Origin: Streptomyces guryensis
GTDB taxonomy: Bacteria > Actinomycetota > Actinomycetes > Streptomycetales > Streptomycetaceae
Direction: 5' to 3'
Length of the DNA: 64,000 nucleotides
NCBI RefSeq assembly: GCF_021261325.1
Contig: NZ_JAJSBI010000011.1
Location: forward strand, 186,001 to 250,000
In this document: positions 44,361 through 53,325 of the stretch, one piece after another
How the letters are laid out: every line of letters starts with the position of its first letter
How positions within the stretch are numbered: the first letter of the stretch is position 1
The notes under the pieces: generated by a model
Database searches by the model: none
What the model was told of the DNA's origin: nothing
The model's input: only the letters and a program-made list of their open reading frames with translations
Made by a program: the position numbers and the translations under genes

Positions 44361-45545
44361 ATGTCCCCGCAGTCCTGGTTCTCACAGACCGCCGCGCGCC
44401 TGCGTACGGCGAATCCGTACGTCGTCGACGCCGCCCTCGCCGCGCTCGTGCTGTTCGCCGTATCGCTGCAGTGGCTCTTCCCCGACCAGGGGAACGACCG
44501 GCTCAGCTGGCAGGGCTGGCTGCTCGGTGCCGCGACGGCGGTGCCGCTGGTGTGGCGCAGGCGGGCGCCGTTCGCGACCGCGTGGGCCGTGTCGGCGGCC
44601 ACGCCCGCCATGGCCGTCTACCACGCGCCCCCGCCCGACGTGATGTACGGCGGGCTGGTCGTCCTCTACACCATGGCCGCCCGGGCCCGGGCCTGGCAGC
44701 GGCGCTTGATGCTGGTGGGCTGGGTGATCGGAGCCACCGTCACCATGCAGCACAAGGAGCACGCCCGGCCCTTCGAGTACGCCTTCCATCTGCTCTGCAT
44801 CGCCTGCGCCTACGCGCTCGGGTGGCTGGCCCGCCTCCAGCGTGCCTACACCACGGAGCTGGAGGACCGGGCCCGCGGACTGGAGCGGGAGCGCGCCGCG
44901 GACACCGCGAGGGCCATCGCCCAGGAACGCGCCCTCATCGCCCGGGACATGCACGACATCCTCGCCCACGCGGTGAGTCTGATGGTGGTGCAGGCGGAGG
45001 CGGGGCCCGTCGTGGTGCGCAGTGATCCGGAGCGTGCGGAGGCCTCCTTCGACGCGATCGCGGCGACCGGCCGGGACGCGATGGCGCAGCTGCGGCGCAT
45101 CCTCGGGGTGCTCAAGGAGGAGCAACAAAACGGCACTTCACCGCAGCCGGGCGTGGCGGCACTCCCGCAGCTGCTGCGGCAGGTCGGCGAATCGGCGGGC
45201 CTGCGGGTCGAGTTGCACACCACGGGCGACCCGCGCCTGCTGCCCGCGGACGTGGAGGTCGCCGCCTACCGCGTGGTGCAGGAGGCCCTGACCAACACCG
45301 TGAAGCATGCGTACGCTGCCTGTTCGACCGTCGAACTCGACTGGACGGAGGACCTGTTGACCCTCACGGTGACCGACGACGGACGGGGCCCTGCGGCACC
45401 CGGCGGCGGGCACGGGCTGATCGGCATCCGGGAGCGGGCCGCCGCGTGCGGGGGCAGCGCCGAGGCCGGGCCCGGACCGGACGGCGGCTTCCGGGTCGTC
45501 GTACGCCTGCCTGCCGCCGCCGACCGTCAGGCGGCCCTCGGGTGA
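44361..45545 (+). CDS. Two-component sensor histidine kinase (NarL/DesK-type)
   Basis: A 394-residue membrane kinase. The N-terminal 160 residues hold about four to five hydrophobic helices without a large extracellular domain, suggesting membrane or intramembrane sensing. A HisKA_3 dimerisation domain follows with phospho-acceptor H198 in RDMHDILAHAVSL, then an HATPase domain (VQEALTNTVKHA, DDGRGP, GHGLIGIRERAAA). It overlaps the response-regulator gene by 4 nt. The signal is unknown; the MMPL exporter downstream is a possible target. Confidence 0.86.
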   Translation: MSPQSWFSQTAARLRTANPYVVDAALAALVLFAVSLQWLFPDQGNDRLSWQGWLLGAATAVPLVWRRRAPFATAWAVSAATPAMAVYHAPPPDVMYGGLVVLYTMAARARAWQRRLMLVGWVIGATVTMQHKEHARPFEYAFHLLCIACAYALGWLARLQRAYTTELEDRARGLERERAADTARAIAQERALIARDMHDILAHAVSLMVVQAEAGPVVVRSDPERAEASFDAIAATGRDAMAQLRRILGVLKEEQQNGTSPQPGVAALPQLLRQVGESAGLRVELHTTGDPRLLPADVEVAAYRVVQEALTNTVKHAYAACSTVELDWTEDLLTLTVTDDGRGPAAPGGGHGLIGIRERAAACGGSAEAGPGPDGGFRVVVRLPAAADRQAALG

Positions 45546-46210
45546 GCATCCGGGTGGTCGTCGCCGACGACCAGGAACTGGTCCGCAGCGGTTTCAGCAT
45601 GATCCTGGAGGCGCAGCAGGACATCGAGGTGGTCGCCGAGGCCGGCGACGGCGCGCAGGCGGTCGCGGCCGTCCAGCGCCACACGCCGGACGTGCTGCTC
45701 CTGGACATCCGGATGCCGGTCATGGACGGCCTGGAGGCGGCCCGGCGGGTGTGTGCGCAGTCCTGCTGCAAGGTCGTCATGCTGACCACGTTCGACCTGG
45801 ACGAGTACGTGTACGAGGCGCTGTACGCGGGCGCCAGCGGCTTCCTCCTCAAGGACGTGCGCCGCGACGACCTGGTGCACGCCGTACGGGTGGTCGCGGC
45901 GGGCGACTCGCTTCTCGCGCCGACGGTGACGCGGCGGCTGGTCTCGGACATCGTGCGGCGGCGCCGCGAGGTGGCCGCCGCCGAGGTCACTCCGCAGCGG
46001 CTGGACGCACTGACCGCCCGTGAGGTGGAGACGTTGCGGCTGCTGGCCCGCGGCCTGTCCAACGCCGAGATCGCCACGACCTTCTTCGTGAGCGAGCACA
46101 CCGTCAAGACCCATGTCAGCAACGTACTGAGCAAGCTCGGGCTCAGGGACCGGGTGCAGGCGGTGATCTGCGCCTACGAGTCGGGACTGGTGGCACCGGG
46201 CGCCTCCTAG
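45542..46210 (+). CDS. NarL/LuxR-family response regulator
   Basis: A 222-residue partner of the kinase. The receiver domain has acidic DD at 9-10, phospho-acceptor D55 (LLLDIRMPVMDG) and the conserved Lys in FLLKDV. The C-terminal LuxR HTH (LTAREVETLRLLARGLSNAE, SEHTVKTHVSNVLSKLGL) is complete. GTG 45542 overlaps the kinase stop (GTGA). It converges with the glyoxalase-fold gene with a 4-nt overlap. Confidence 0.87.
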   Translation: MSIRVVVADDQELVRSGFSMILEAQQDIEVVAEAGDGAQAVAAVQRHTPDVLLLDIRMPVMDGLEAARRVCAQSCCKVVMLTTFDLDEYVYEALYAGASGFLLKDVRRDDLVHAVRVVAAGDSLLAPTVTRRLVSDIVRRRREVAAAEVTPQRLDALTAREVETLRLLARGLSNAEIATTFFVSEHTVKTHVSNVLSKLGLRDRVQAVICAYESGLVAPGAS

Positions 46211-46611
46211 CCGTCCAGTTCCTCGAAGAGGGTCAGTTGAAGGGCTCCCGGAGCCTGTAGCCGGGAATTCAGCGAGTTCCACGGGGTGCGCGTCGGCCCG
46301 GCGAGAACCTCGGCCCCCGCCGCGGCCAGTCGTGCCGTGACGACGTCGGAGTCGTCGACCTGGAAGGCGACCCGGATGTGCCCGGCCACGCGGTGGCCCA
46401 CCTCGACGTCGTCGATGAAGGCGGCGTGGTTCGGGTCGGTCAACTCCAGTGTGGCGCGGCCCGCTTCGAGGATGGTGACTCTTCCGTCGGGAGACGAGAA
46501 GGCGGCCAGCTCGGGCAGGCCGAGGACGTCACGGTAGAAGCTCAGGGCCTCGTCGTAGTCGGGTGCCGTGACGACGAGACGGAGTTCACGGACGGCGGGT
46601 TCCTCGGACAT
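46207..46611 (-). CDS. VOC (glyoxalase/bleomycin-resistance fold) protein
   Basis: A 134-residue protein with one pair of beta-alpha-beta-beta-beta modules: YDEALSFYRDVLGLPE near the N-terminus, and AFQVDDSDVVTARLAAAGAEVLAGP in the second half. Such proteins bind metals and carry out isomerase, dioxygenase or drug-binding roles; the function here is undetermined. ATG 46611 is followed by the family-like start; the 51-codon extension upstream is not. Transcribed from the opposite strand to the regulators and 209 bp from the MMPL gene, so a shared divergent control region is possible. Confidence 0.78.
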   Translation of the reverse strand: MSEEPAVRELRLVVTAPDYDEALSFYRDVLGLPELAAFSSPDGRVTILEAGRATLELTDPNHAAFIDDVEVGHRVAGHIRVAFQVDDSDVVTARLAAAGAEVLAGPTRTPWNSLNSRLQAPGALQLTLFEELDG

Positions 46612-46820
46612 ACGGGCTCCTGCGAGATCGCGGTTTTTGTGCTCCCTCAACTCCGGTGCAGATGCTGAGGATTCCCGCCGTCTCCCTCTCGGGAGTGAGC
46701 CGAACGGTTGCCTCCCCCGTACGACCGAGGCCCCGAAACCACTCCCTCCGGCGATCCGCCGCACCCTCCGTCACCACGAGCCTGGGGGCGATGAGAACCG
46801 ACTACCCGCCGGGAGGGACC

Positions 46821-48920
46821 ATGCTCTCCACACTTGCCCGGGCGGCGACCCGCCGCCCGCTGACCGTCATCCTTCTGTGGGTGCTCTTCCTGCTGCTCGG
46901 CTTCGGGCTGGGGACGGGCGTCTTCGGGCGGCTCTCCGACAACGTGCCCGAGGTGCCGGGCACCGAGTCGGAGCGGGCCGCCCAGTACCTGGACCGCGTC
47001 GACCCGACGGGCGAGTCGATCACCGCCGTCGTCGCGGGTGTCGCCGTCTCCGACCCCGGACTGCGCGAGCAGGTCGAGCGGGCCGTGGCCGACGTACGCG
47101 GCCTCGCCGGTGTCGCCGCGGTCCCGGACCCGTACCGGACCCGCGGTCTGACCGCCGCCGACGGGCGCGCCCTGATCGTCCCCGTCACCTTCAAGGGCGG
47201 TCTCGGCGACTCCGCCGAGAAGAAGGCGGTGGACGCGGCGACCGACCGCATCAAGCAGATCGACGCGCCCGAGGTCCACGTCAGTGGCGGCCCGTTGCTG
47301 GGCGAGCAGCTGGGCGAGCGGGCCCAACAGGATGTGAAGAACGCCGAGTTGATCTCACTGCCCGTCGTACTCGCCCTGCTGCTCGTCGTGTTCGGCGGGC
47401 TGCGCGCGGCCGGGCTGCCGCTGGTGATCGCGGTGAGCGGGATCGCGGGCGCCTTCCTGGCGCTGTTCGGGTTCAGCCAGGTCACCGACATCTCGGTGTA
47501 CGCGATCCAGGTGACCACCATGCTGGGGCTCGGACTCGCCGTGGACTACGCCCTGTTGATGCTGGTCCGCTTCCGCGAGGAGCGCCGGCAGACGGAGGAC
47601 GTCGTTCAGGCGGTGCACCGGACGGTCGCCGCGGCCGGCCGGACGGTGTTGTTCTCCGGGCTGACGGTGGCCGTCAGCCTGACCGGTCTGCTGGTCTTCC
47701 CCAGCGTGTTCCTTCGCAGCATGGGCCTGGCCGTGGCCGCCGTGGTCGTCATCGACATGCTGGCCGCGCTGACGCTGCTGCCGGCGCTGCTGGCCAGGTT
47801 CGGCGGGAAGATCTCCCCGGCGAAGACCCGGCCGGAGGGCGAGGAGGGCCGCTTCTTCGCCCGCGTGGCCCGCTTCGCGGCCCGCCGCCGCGTCGCCGTC
47901 CTGGCCACGGCCGTCCCGGCCCTGCTCGTCCTGGCGCTGCCGGTCACCGGTATGAAGATCGAGATCGGCGACGCGACCCAGTTGCCCGCGAGCACCGAGG
48001 CACGGCAGTTGTACGACACGGTGGACGCGCACTTCCCGGCGGGTACGGGGGTCTCGCCGGTCACCGTCGTCCTGAAGCCGGGGACGGACTCCGCGACCGC
48101 GGGCCGGATCCGCGCCCTCTCGCCGACCGCGCACTCCCGCGGCCTGCCCGGCGGCGCAACGGTCGTACAACTGCAGCCGTCCGGCAGGGTCGACGGAACA
48201 CAGGCCACCGACCTGGTCGAGCAGGTACGGGAGCTGCGCGGCACCGAGCCGGTCCAGGTCACCGGGCCCGCAGCCCGCCTGGTCGACTTCCGCGCGATGC
48301 TCTCCGACCGGGCGCCCTGGGCCGCCCTGACCGTCCTGGCCGGCATCTTCGCCCTGCTGTTCGCGTTCACGGGCTCGGTGCTGATCCCGCTGCGCACGAT
48401 CCTGACCACGCTGCTCAGCCTGGGCGCTGCGCTCGGTGCGGTCGTGTGGGTCTTCCAGGACGGCCACCTGGCCGGGGCGCTGGGCGCCGAGGGCCTCGGC
48501 GCGCTGAGCCTGACCGCCCCGCCCCTGATCGTCGCCATCGCCTTCGGACTGGCCATGGACTACGAGTTGTTCATCCTGGCCCGGATGCGGGAGGCGCGGG
48601 GCCTGACCGGAGACGGCCAGGAGGCCGTGGTGAGCGGTCTGCGCAGCTCCGGCCGCGTGGTCACCTGCGCCGCCCTGCTCCTCGCCGTCGTCTTCGGCGC
48701 CTTCATGACAGGCGGCTTCTCCCCCATCCTCCAGATCGGCCTGGGCCTCACCCTCGCGGTCCTGATCGACGCGACGATCGTACGCATGCTGCTGGTCCCG
48801 GCGACGATGACACTGCTGGGCCGCCATGCATGGTGGTCACCGAGCCCGCTGCTGCGGCTGCACAGCCGGTTCGGTTTGCGCGAAGAGCCCGCTCCCCAAC
48901 GGGAGTTGACGCACAGCTGA
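46821..48920 (+). CDS. MMPL-family RND transporter
   Basis: A 699-residue inner-membrane exporter with the MMPL duplication. An N-terminal helix (LTVILLWVLFLLLGFG) is followed by an extracytoplasmic loop, five helices (VVLALLLVVFGGLRAAGLPL onward), a second loop and a second helical bundle containing LGLGLAVDYALL and AFGLAMDYELF, the Asp/Tyr motifs for proton coupling. Family members export lipids, siderophores or drugs. ATG 46821 has GGGAGG at ideal spacing. A strong terminator hairpin follows immediately. A divergent VOC gene and an upstream two-component system are neighbours. Confidence 0.87.
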   Translation: MLSTLARAATRRPLTVILLWVLFLLLGFGLGTGVFGRLSDNVPEVPGTESERAAQYLDRVDPTGESITAVVAGVAVSDPGLREQVERAVADVRGLAGVAAVPDPYRTRGLTAADGRALIVPVTFKGGLGDSAEKKAVDAATDRIKQIDAPEVHVSGGPLLGEQLGERAQQDVKNAELISLPVVLALLLVVFGGLRAAGLPLVIAVSGIAGAFLALFGFSQVTDISVYAIQVTTMLGLGLAVDYALLMLVRFREERRQTEDVVQAVHRTVAAAGRTVLFSGLTVAVSLTGLLVFPSVFLRSMGLAVAAVVVIDMLAALTLLPALLARFGGKISPAKTRPEGEEGRFFARVARFAARRRVAVLATAVPALLVLALPVTGMKIEIGDATQLPASTEARQLYDTVDAHFPAGTGVSPVTVVLKPGTDSATAGRIRALSPTAHSRGLPGGATVVQLQPSGRVDGTQATDLVEQVRELRGTEPVQVTGPAARLVDFRAMLSDRAPWAALTVLAGIFALLFAFTGSVLIPLRTILTTLLSLGAALGAVVWVFQDGHLAGALGAEGLGALSLTAPPLIVAIAFGLAMDYELFILARMREARGLTGDGQEAVVSGLRSSGRVVTCAALLLAVVFGAFMTGGFSPILQIGLGLTLAVLIDATIVRMLLVPATMTLLGRHAWWSPSPLLRLHSRFGLREEPAPQRELTHS

Positions 48921-48925
48921 GGCTT

Positions 48926-48949
48926 CCCGCGCCCCTTCAGGGGCGCGGG
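48926..48949 (+). terminator. Strong GC-rich terminator hairpin after the MMPL gene
   Basis: CCCGCGCCCC and GGGGCGCGGG form a perfect 10-bp stem around a TTCA tetraloop, starting 6 nt after the stop. There is no U-tract, as usual for Streptomyces; it could also serve the convergent FAD/TPR gene. The sequence belongs to the same GCGCGGGG repeat family seen elsewhere in the window. Confidence 0.7.
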
Positions 48950-49011
48950 GAACCGCGCGACCAGCCACGACGCAGCCGCGGACGAGAGACGACCCATTGC
49001 GGCAGATGCGC

Positions 49012-51690
49012 CTACGCGGGCAGACCCTCGCGCATCCGCCGATCCCGCGGCGCCTCCTTCCGCCCCAGTCGGGCATCCAGCAGCCGGCGCGCAGCGTCAC
49101 ACCGACCCGCCGCGACGAGGGCGTACAGCAGCGTCTCCTCGACCACCTCCCGCTGGGCGGCACTGCCGCCGACCCGCCGCAACCCCGGCAGCAGCGCGTC
49201 GAGCCCGCGCGCCGCCTCGTGGAAGCGCTCCTCGACGAGTGCGGCAAGCGCGTCGCACAACGGTGCGATGACTTCTCGCTGCACGGCATCGGCGCCGACG
49301 GCATGGTCCCGCAGCCGATGCAACGCCGCCAGATCCCCCGCAGCGGCGAGAGCCACGGCCGCATGCAGCGCGGTGAAGGCGGTGGCCGGACGTTCCAGGA
49401 CGTCCAGGGCCACCGTGTCCAGGACGTCCCCCGCGGGCAGCTCACCCCGCCAGCTGTCACTCAGCCGGGCACGCCACAGCAACGACCCCGAGTCGACCAG
49501 CGCCCGCACCCCGGTCACCACCCGGCCCGGCGCGAGCTGCGCGAACCAGCGCCTGCGCACCGCCGCCGGGTCGTCGAGGGCGAGTTCGTGCAGGGCGATG
49601 TGCCAGGAGAAGTGGGCCCGGTGGACAGCGCCCCGGCCCTGACCGGACACCCAGCCGTCCAGCCAGTCGCGTCCCGCCTCGTGCACGCCGGACTCGTAGT
49701 GGACGTGCGCGAGCGCGTGCACGGCGTGCCCCGAGGCGGGTTCCAGGGCGAGGGCCCGGTGGGCGAGCTCACCGGCCTCGTGCAGCCGGCCCTGCTCCTG
49801 CCGGAGGAAGGCGAGCAGCGAGGTGTGGAACCAGTGGCCGTCGTAGGCGGGAGACGTCCGCTCGACCAGCCGCAGCGCGTGATCGTCGTCGAGGTCGGTG
49901 ACGCCGGAGAAGGCGATGGTGGGCACGGCGGCGGCGAGCGCGAGCGCGTCGGCGGGGTACGCGTCGAGGTGGCGCACGAGGGCCGTGTCGCCGTCGTCGC
50001 CGTGCACCCGGCGCGTGACGACGTCCACGAACGAACGCTCCCGCTCGTCGGCCTGTTCGCGTGCCGAGCGCTGCGCGTCGGCGAGAGAGCGTGGTACGTC
50101 GACGGCGGCGCCGCACTCGTGGCCGAGCAGGGCGAGAGCCGCATGGCCGAGAGCGAACCCGGGGTCGAGGGCCACGGCTCGGCCGAAGGCGTCCTCGGCG
50201 CCGGCGCGGACCTTGAGGACCCGGTTGAGGCCGCTGCGGTAGGCGGCGGCCGCCTCGGCGTGGGTGGAGAGGGCGAGCCCGTGGCCGTCGACGGGACGGC
50301 GGGACAGGCGGGGCCTGGCCGCCTTCCCCGTCAGTGGGGCGAGCAGCTGACCTGCCAGGTCTGCCGCCTGGACGCGGATCTCGGGGATCGCGGTCGTCTC
50401 CCACAGTTCGCCGCGGCGCGGGGCGCCCAGCGTGAACAGCGGGCGGGCGGCGCGGCCTTCGGCGTCCAGCAGCCGCCCGTCACGGGTGGCCACGCCCATG
50501 CCGAGCGGGCCCGGTACCGCGGCCCCGGAGGCGAACAGGGAGCGCCACAGGGGGTCGTCGAACCGTCGGCCCGGTCCGGTGCAGTCGATCACCCAACCGA
50601 CGTGCAGGGTACGGCCGTTGGAGAGGGTGACCGCGAGTGGGCCCTCGTGCTCGACCGCGTCCGTCACCGCGCCGGCGTGGACGGTGAGCCGTCGGGCCGT
50701 ACGGGCCCGGGAGACGGACTCGGCGGTGGCGGGGGCCATGCGATGGCGGTGGGTGTTCCACAGGGCGCCCTCGCGCGCCAGGAACTCGGCCCGGTCCTCC
50801 GGGGTGAGGCTGTGCCAGAGGCGGGCGGTGTGCGGGCGCAGGCTGTCCAGGGCGGGGCGCCAGTCGCCATGGGTGCGCACGGAGCGGCTGATGTGACGGT
50901 AGACGGCCCTGCGGAGGCGGCCCAGCGAGGTGTCGTCGAGGTCCTCGGGCGGGCCCATCGGTCCGGCGGGGGTGAGCGCGTGCGGCTGCGGCAGCAGGCC
51001 GCTGCGGGAGAGGGCGTGGACCGTGCGGCCGGGGCGGTCGAGGGTGAGGGCGAGGTCGACGGCGGTCAGGCCGGTGCCGACGAGGAGGACGTCGGCGGTG
51101 TCGGAGAGCGGGCCGTCCAGCACGCCTGTGGCCCAGGGCTCGGCGACGAAGCGGGCCGAGGCGCGCAGGGCGGGCGGGGCCCAGGCCGCGGACGGGGCGG
51201 CGGGGCCGGTGGCCAGGACCGCGCTGTCGGCGGTGAGGTGTCCCCCGTCGGCGAGGTGGAGTTCCACCCGGCCTTCGGGGGTGCCGGTACAGCTCTCGGC
51301 GCGGGTGCGCAGCCGTCGTACCGTGACCGTGCCCTGAGCCCTGACGATGGCCTGCGCGAGGGTGTCGGCGAGGTAGGCGCCGAAACGGTAGCGGGTGGCG
51401 AAGTCGGCCGCGGTGACGGACGGTTCGCCGTGGTGGCACAGCCAGCGGGTGAAGTGGCCGGGGTCGTCGGGGTAGCAACTCATGCCGCCCGCGGGCACGT
51501 TGAGGCGGTGACGCGGGTCGCGTGTGGCGTACGCGGTGCCGCGGCCCGCCTCCGGGGCCGGGTCGAGGAGGACGAGGCCGAGCGGTGTCCGGCGGCGCGT
51601 CGCCGTCTCGCAGAGCTGGACGGCGGTCAGCGTGCCCGCCGCGCCTGCTCCGACGACGGCCACGGTGTGCGGCTCGCGGACTTCGGTCAC
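49012..51690 (-). CDS. Fusion of FAD/NAD(P)-binding protein with TTC38-like TPR domain
   Basis: An 892-residue protein. Residues 1 to about 455 are a NAD_binding_9/HpnW-like flavoprotein: VAVVGAGAAGTLTAVQL, GTAYATRDPRHRLNVPAGGM, a second VLLVGTGLTAVDLAL and a late TLGAPRRGELWETTAIPEIR. Residues about 475-892 are an all-helical TPR region like tetratricopeptide-repeat protein 38 (AAYRSGLNRVLKVRAGAEDAF, LALEPASGHAVHALAHVHYESG, HFSWHIALHELALDD). The two parts are normally separate proteins. The frame is unbroken, and codon usage is uniform, so the fusion seems real. No signal peptide. Substrate and partners unknown; monocistronic, with 195 bp to the divergent transpeptidase gene. Confidence 0.78.
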   Translation of the reverse strand: MTEVREPHTVAVVGAGAAGTLTAVQLCETATRRRTPLGLVLLDPAPEAGRGTAYATRDPRHRLNVPAGGMSCYPDDPGHFTRWLCHHGEPSVTAADFATRYRFGAYLADTLAQAIVRAQGTVTVRRLRTRAESCTGTPEGRVELHLADGGHLTADSAVLATGPAAPSAAWAPPALRASARFVAEPWATGVLDGPLSDTADVLLVGTGLTAVDLALTLDRPGRTVHALSRSGLLPQPHALTPAGPMGPPEDLDDTSLGRLRRAVYRHISRSVRTHGDWRPALDSLRPHTARLWHSLTPEDRAEFLAREGALWNTHRHRMAPATAESVSRARTARRLTVHAGAVTDAVEHEGPLAVTLSNGRTLHVGWVIDCTGPGRRFDDPLWRSLFASGAAVPGPLGMGVATRDGRLLDAEGRAARPLFTLGAPRRGELWETTAIPEIRVQAADLAGQLLAPLTGKAARPRLSRRPVDGHGLALSTHAEAAAAYRSGLNRVLKVRAGAEDAFGRAVALDPGFALGHAALALLGHECGAAVDVPRSLADAQRSAREQADERERSFVDVVTRRVHGDDGDTALVRHLDAYPADALALAAAVPTIAFSGVTDLDDDHALRLVERTSPAYDGHWFHTSLLAFLRQEQGRLHEAGELAHRALALEPASGHAVHALAHVHYESGVHEAGRDWLDGWVSGQGRGAVHRAHFSWHIALHELALDDPAAVRRRWFAQLAPGRVVTGVRALVDSGSLLWRARLSDSWRGELPAGDVLDTVALDVLERPATAFTALHAAVALAAAGDLAALHRLRDHAVGADAVQREVIAPLCDALAALVEERFHEAARGLDALLPGLRRVGGSAAQREVVEETLLYALVAAGRCDAARRLLDARLGRKEAPRDRRMREGLPA

Positions 51691-51884
51691 GTCATACCTC
51701 CGGCGGTGATCGGTCGTTCCCTGTTCAACCCGTTTCCCAGGCCCCGGTCGGGCCGCTCATACTCTGTTCACAATCCCTGCGGCCAGGACAACCGTGGTTT
51801 CGGGCGTTCTCAGGGTGACTCCTCACAGGAATCTCAGGAACCAACCCGAGAATTCAAAGGATCAACAAATCTACGCGGCGCAGG

Positions 51885-53162
51885 ATGCACCCGGAAAAGG
51901 TGGACATCCCAGAAAGGCCTGCCGTGGGCGCCTCGCACATATCGAACCGGTCCGAGCAGTGGCCGGGGCCGTGGTCCCGGCGCGGGCTGCTCGCCGCCCT
52001 CGGGGTCGCACCGGCCGCCGCCGTACTGACCGGATGCAGCGGCTCGGCGGGCGCCGCGGACGGGACGGCGAGGGCCGCCGGGTCCGCGCAGCCAGCGGCG
52101 AAGAGGCCCACGGTCTCGGTCACACCCGCCGACGGCACCAGGAAGGCCGGGTTCACCAGCCCCGTCGTGGTCACCGTGGCCGACGGCACTCTCGCGTCGG
52201 TGAAGGTCACCGGCAACGACGGCTCCGAAATGGCCGGTTCTCTCAACGACGCGAGGACCAGGTGGACGTCGGCGAAGAACCCGTACTCGGGAACGAAGTA
52301 CACGGTGACGGCCACCCCGGCGGGTGCCGCGGCACAGACCGCGACCTTCACCACCAGGTCGCCCGGCGAGACCTTCGTCGGCTACTTCACGCCCGAGGCG
52401 GGCTCCACCTCCGGCGTGGGCATGCCCGTGTCGATCAACTTCACGCACGCGGTGAAGGACCGGGCCGCAGTCCAGAAGGCCATCACCGTCACCGCCGAGC
52501 CCGCCGTAGAGGTGGTCGGCCACTGGTTCGGCGACACCCGGCTCGACTTCCGCCCGGAGACCTACTGGGCGTCCGGCACGAAGGTCACCCTGAGCCTGCG
52601 GCTGAAGGACGTCGAGGGCTCCGACGGCGTCTACGGTGTGCAGCACAAGGACGTCACCTTCCACATCGGCCGCGCGCAGATCAGCACGGTCGACCTCTCC
52701 ACCAAGGAGATGACGGTCAGGCGGGACGGCGCGACGATCGCCACCTATCCGGTCAGCGGCGGCAACGCCCAGCACACCACCTGGTCCGGAATCATGGTGA
52801 TCAGCGAGCGGTTCAAGCAGACCCGTATGGAGTCCTCGACGGTCGGGCTCGGCGACGAGTACGACATCTCCGACGTGCCGCACGCCCAGCGCCTGACCAC
52901 GTCCGGCACCTTCGTGCACGGCAACTACTGGGCGTCCACCTCGGTGTTCGGCCACCAGAACACCAGCCATGGCTGCGTCGGCCTGCACGATGCGAAGGGG
53001 GCGAACGACAGCTCCGTGGCGGGCTACGAGTTCTACGACTCCTCGATGCTCGGCGACGTCGTCGTCGTCAGGAACTCGGGTGAGAAGACCGTCGATCCGG
53101 CCAACGGTCTGAACGGCTGGAACCTCTCGTGGTCGCAATGGAAGGCGGGGAGCGCGGTTTAG
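51885..53162 (+). CDS. L,D-transpeptidase lipoprotein (LdtMt2-like)
   Basis: A 425-residue cell-wall enzyme that makes 3-3 peptidoglycan cross-links. A Tat-like signal (SRRGLLAALG) leads to a lipobox with lipidated C51 in VLTGCSG. Two Ig-like domains (about 75-160 and 165-255) precede the YkuD catalytic domain with TSHGCVGLH, in which C364 is the nucleophile, and an upstream FVHGNYW histidine. The layout is that of actinobacterial LppS/LdtMt2 proteins. ATG 51885 is used, but GTG 51900 is also possible. It may be involved in wall remodelling. Confidence 0.88.
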   Translation: MHPEKVDIPERPAVGASHISNRSEQWPGPWSRRGLLAALGVAPAAAVLTGCSGSAGAADGTARAAGSAQPAAKRPTVSVTPADGTRKAGFTSPVVVTVADGTLASVKVTGNDGSEMAGSLNDARTRWTSAKNPYSGTKYTVTATPAGAAAQTATFTTRSPGETFVGYFTPEAGSTSGVGMPVSINFTHAVKDRAAVQKAITVTAEPAVEVVGHWFGDTRLDFRPETYWASGTKVTLSLRLKDVEGSDGVYGVQHKDVTFHIGRAQISTVDLSTKEMTVRRDGATIATYPVSGGNAQHTTWSGIMVISERFKQTRMESSTVGLGDEYDISDVPHAQRLTTSGTFVHGNYWASTSVFGHQNTSHGCVGLHDAKGANDSSVAGYEFYDSSMLGDVVVVRNSGEKTVDPANGLNGWNLSWSQWKAGSAV

Positions 53163-53263
53163 CACCTTTGCACCGTTCAGGGGGTGAACTTCTCTGCCCC
53201 GCAGGGACTTTTCTTGCTTTAACTCTTGACGGTTCTGATGACGGAGAGCACATTGGGCCCACT

Positions 53264-53279
53264 TTGAGAGCGCTCTCAA
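53264..53279. promoter_or_regulatory. LacI-type operator in the GH16 promoter
   Basis: TTGAGAGCGCTCTCAA is a perfect 16-bp palindrome with central GCGC. It sits about 10 nt after a likely -10 (CACATT, 53249-53254) that is 17 nt from TTGACG (53226-53231). It overlaps the expected transcription start region of the glucanase gene, fitting repression by a LacI/GalR protein. Confidence 0.62.
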
Positions 53280-53325
53280 TGGTACCCGCAGCCCCTCATT
53301 CACTCCGTACCCGGGAGGCACCCCC

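Noticed and set aside
49001..52029. 1010-codon plus-strand ORF opposite the FAD/TPR gene
   Set aside because: Lacks any recognisable motif and has shadow-type composition, whereas the minus strand shows two dinucleotide-binding motifs and TPR sequence.
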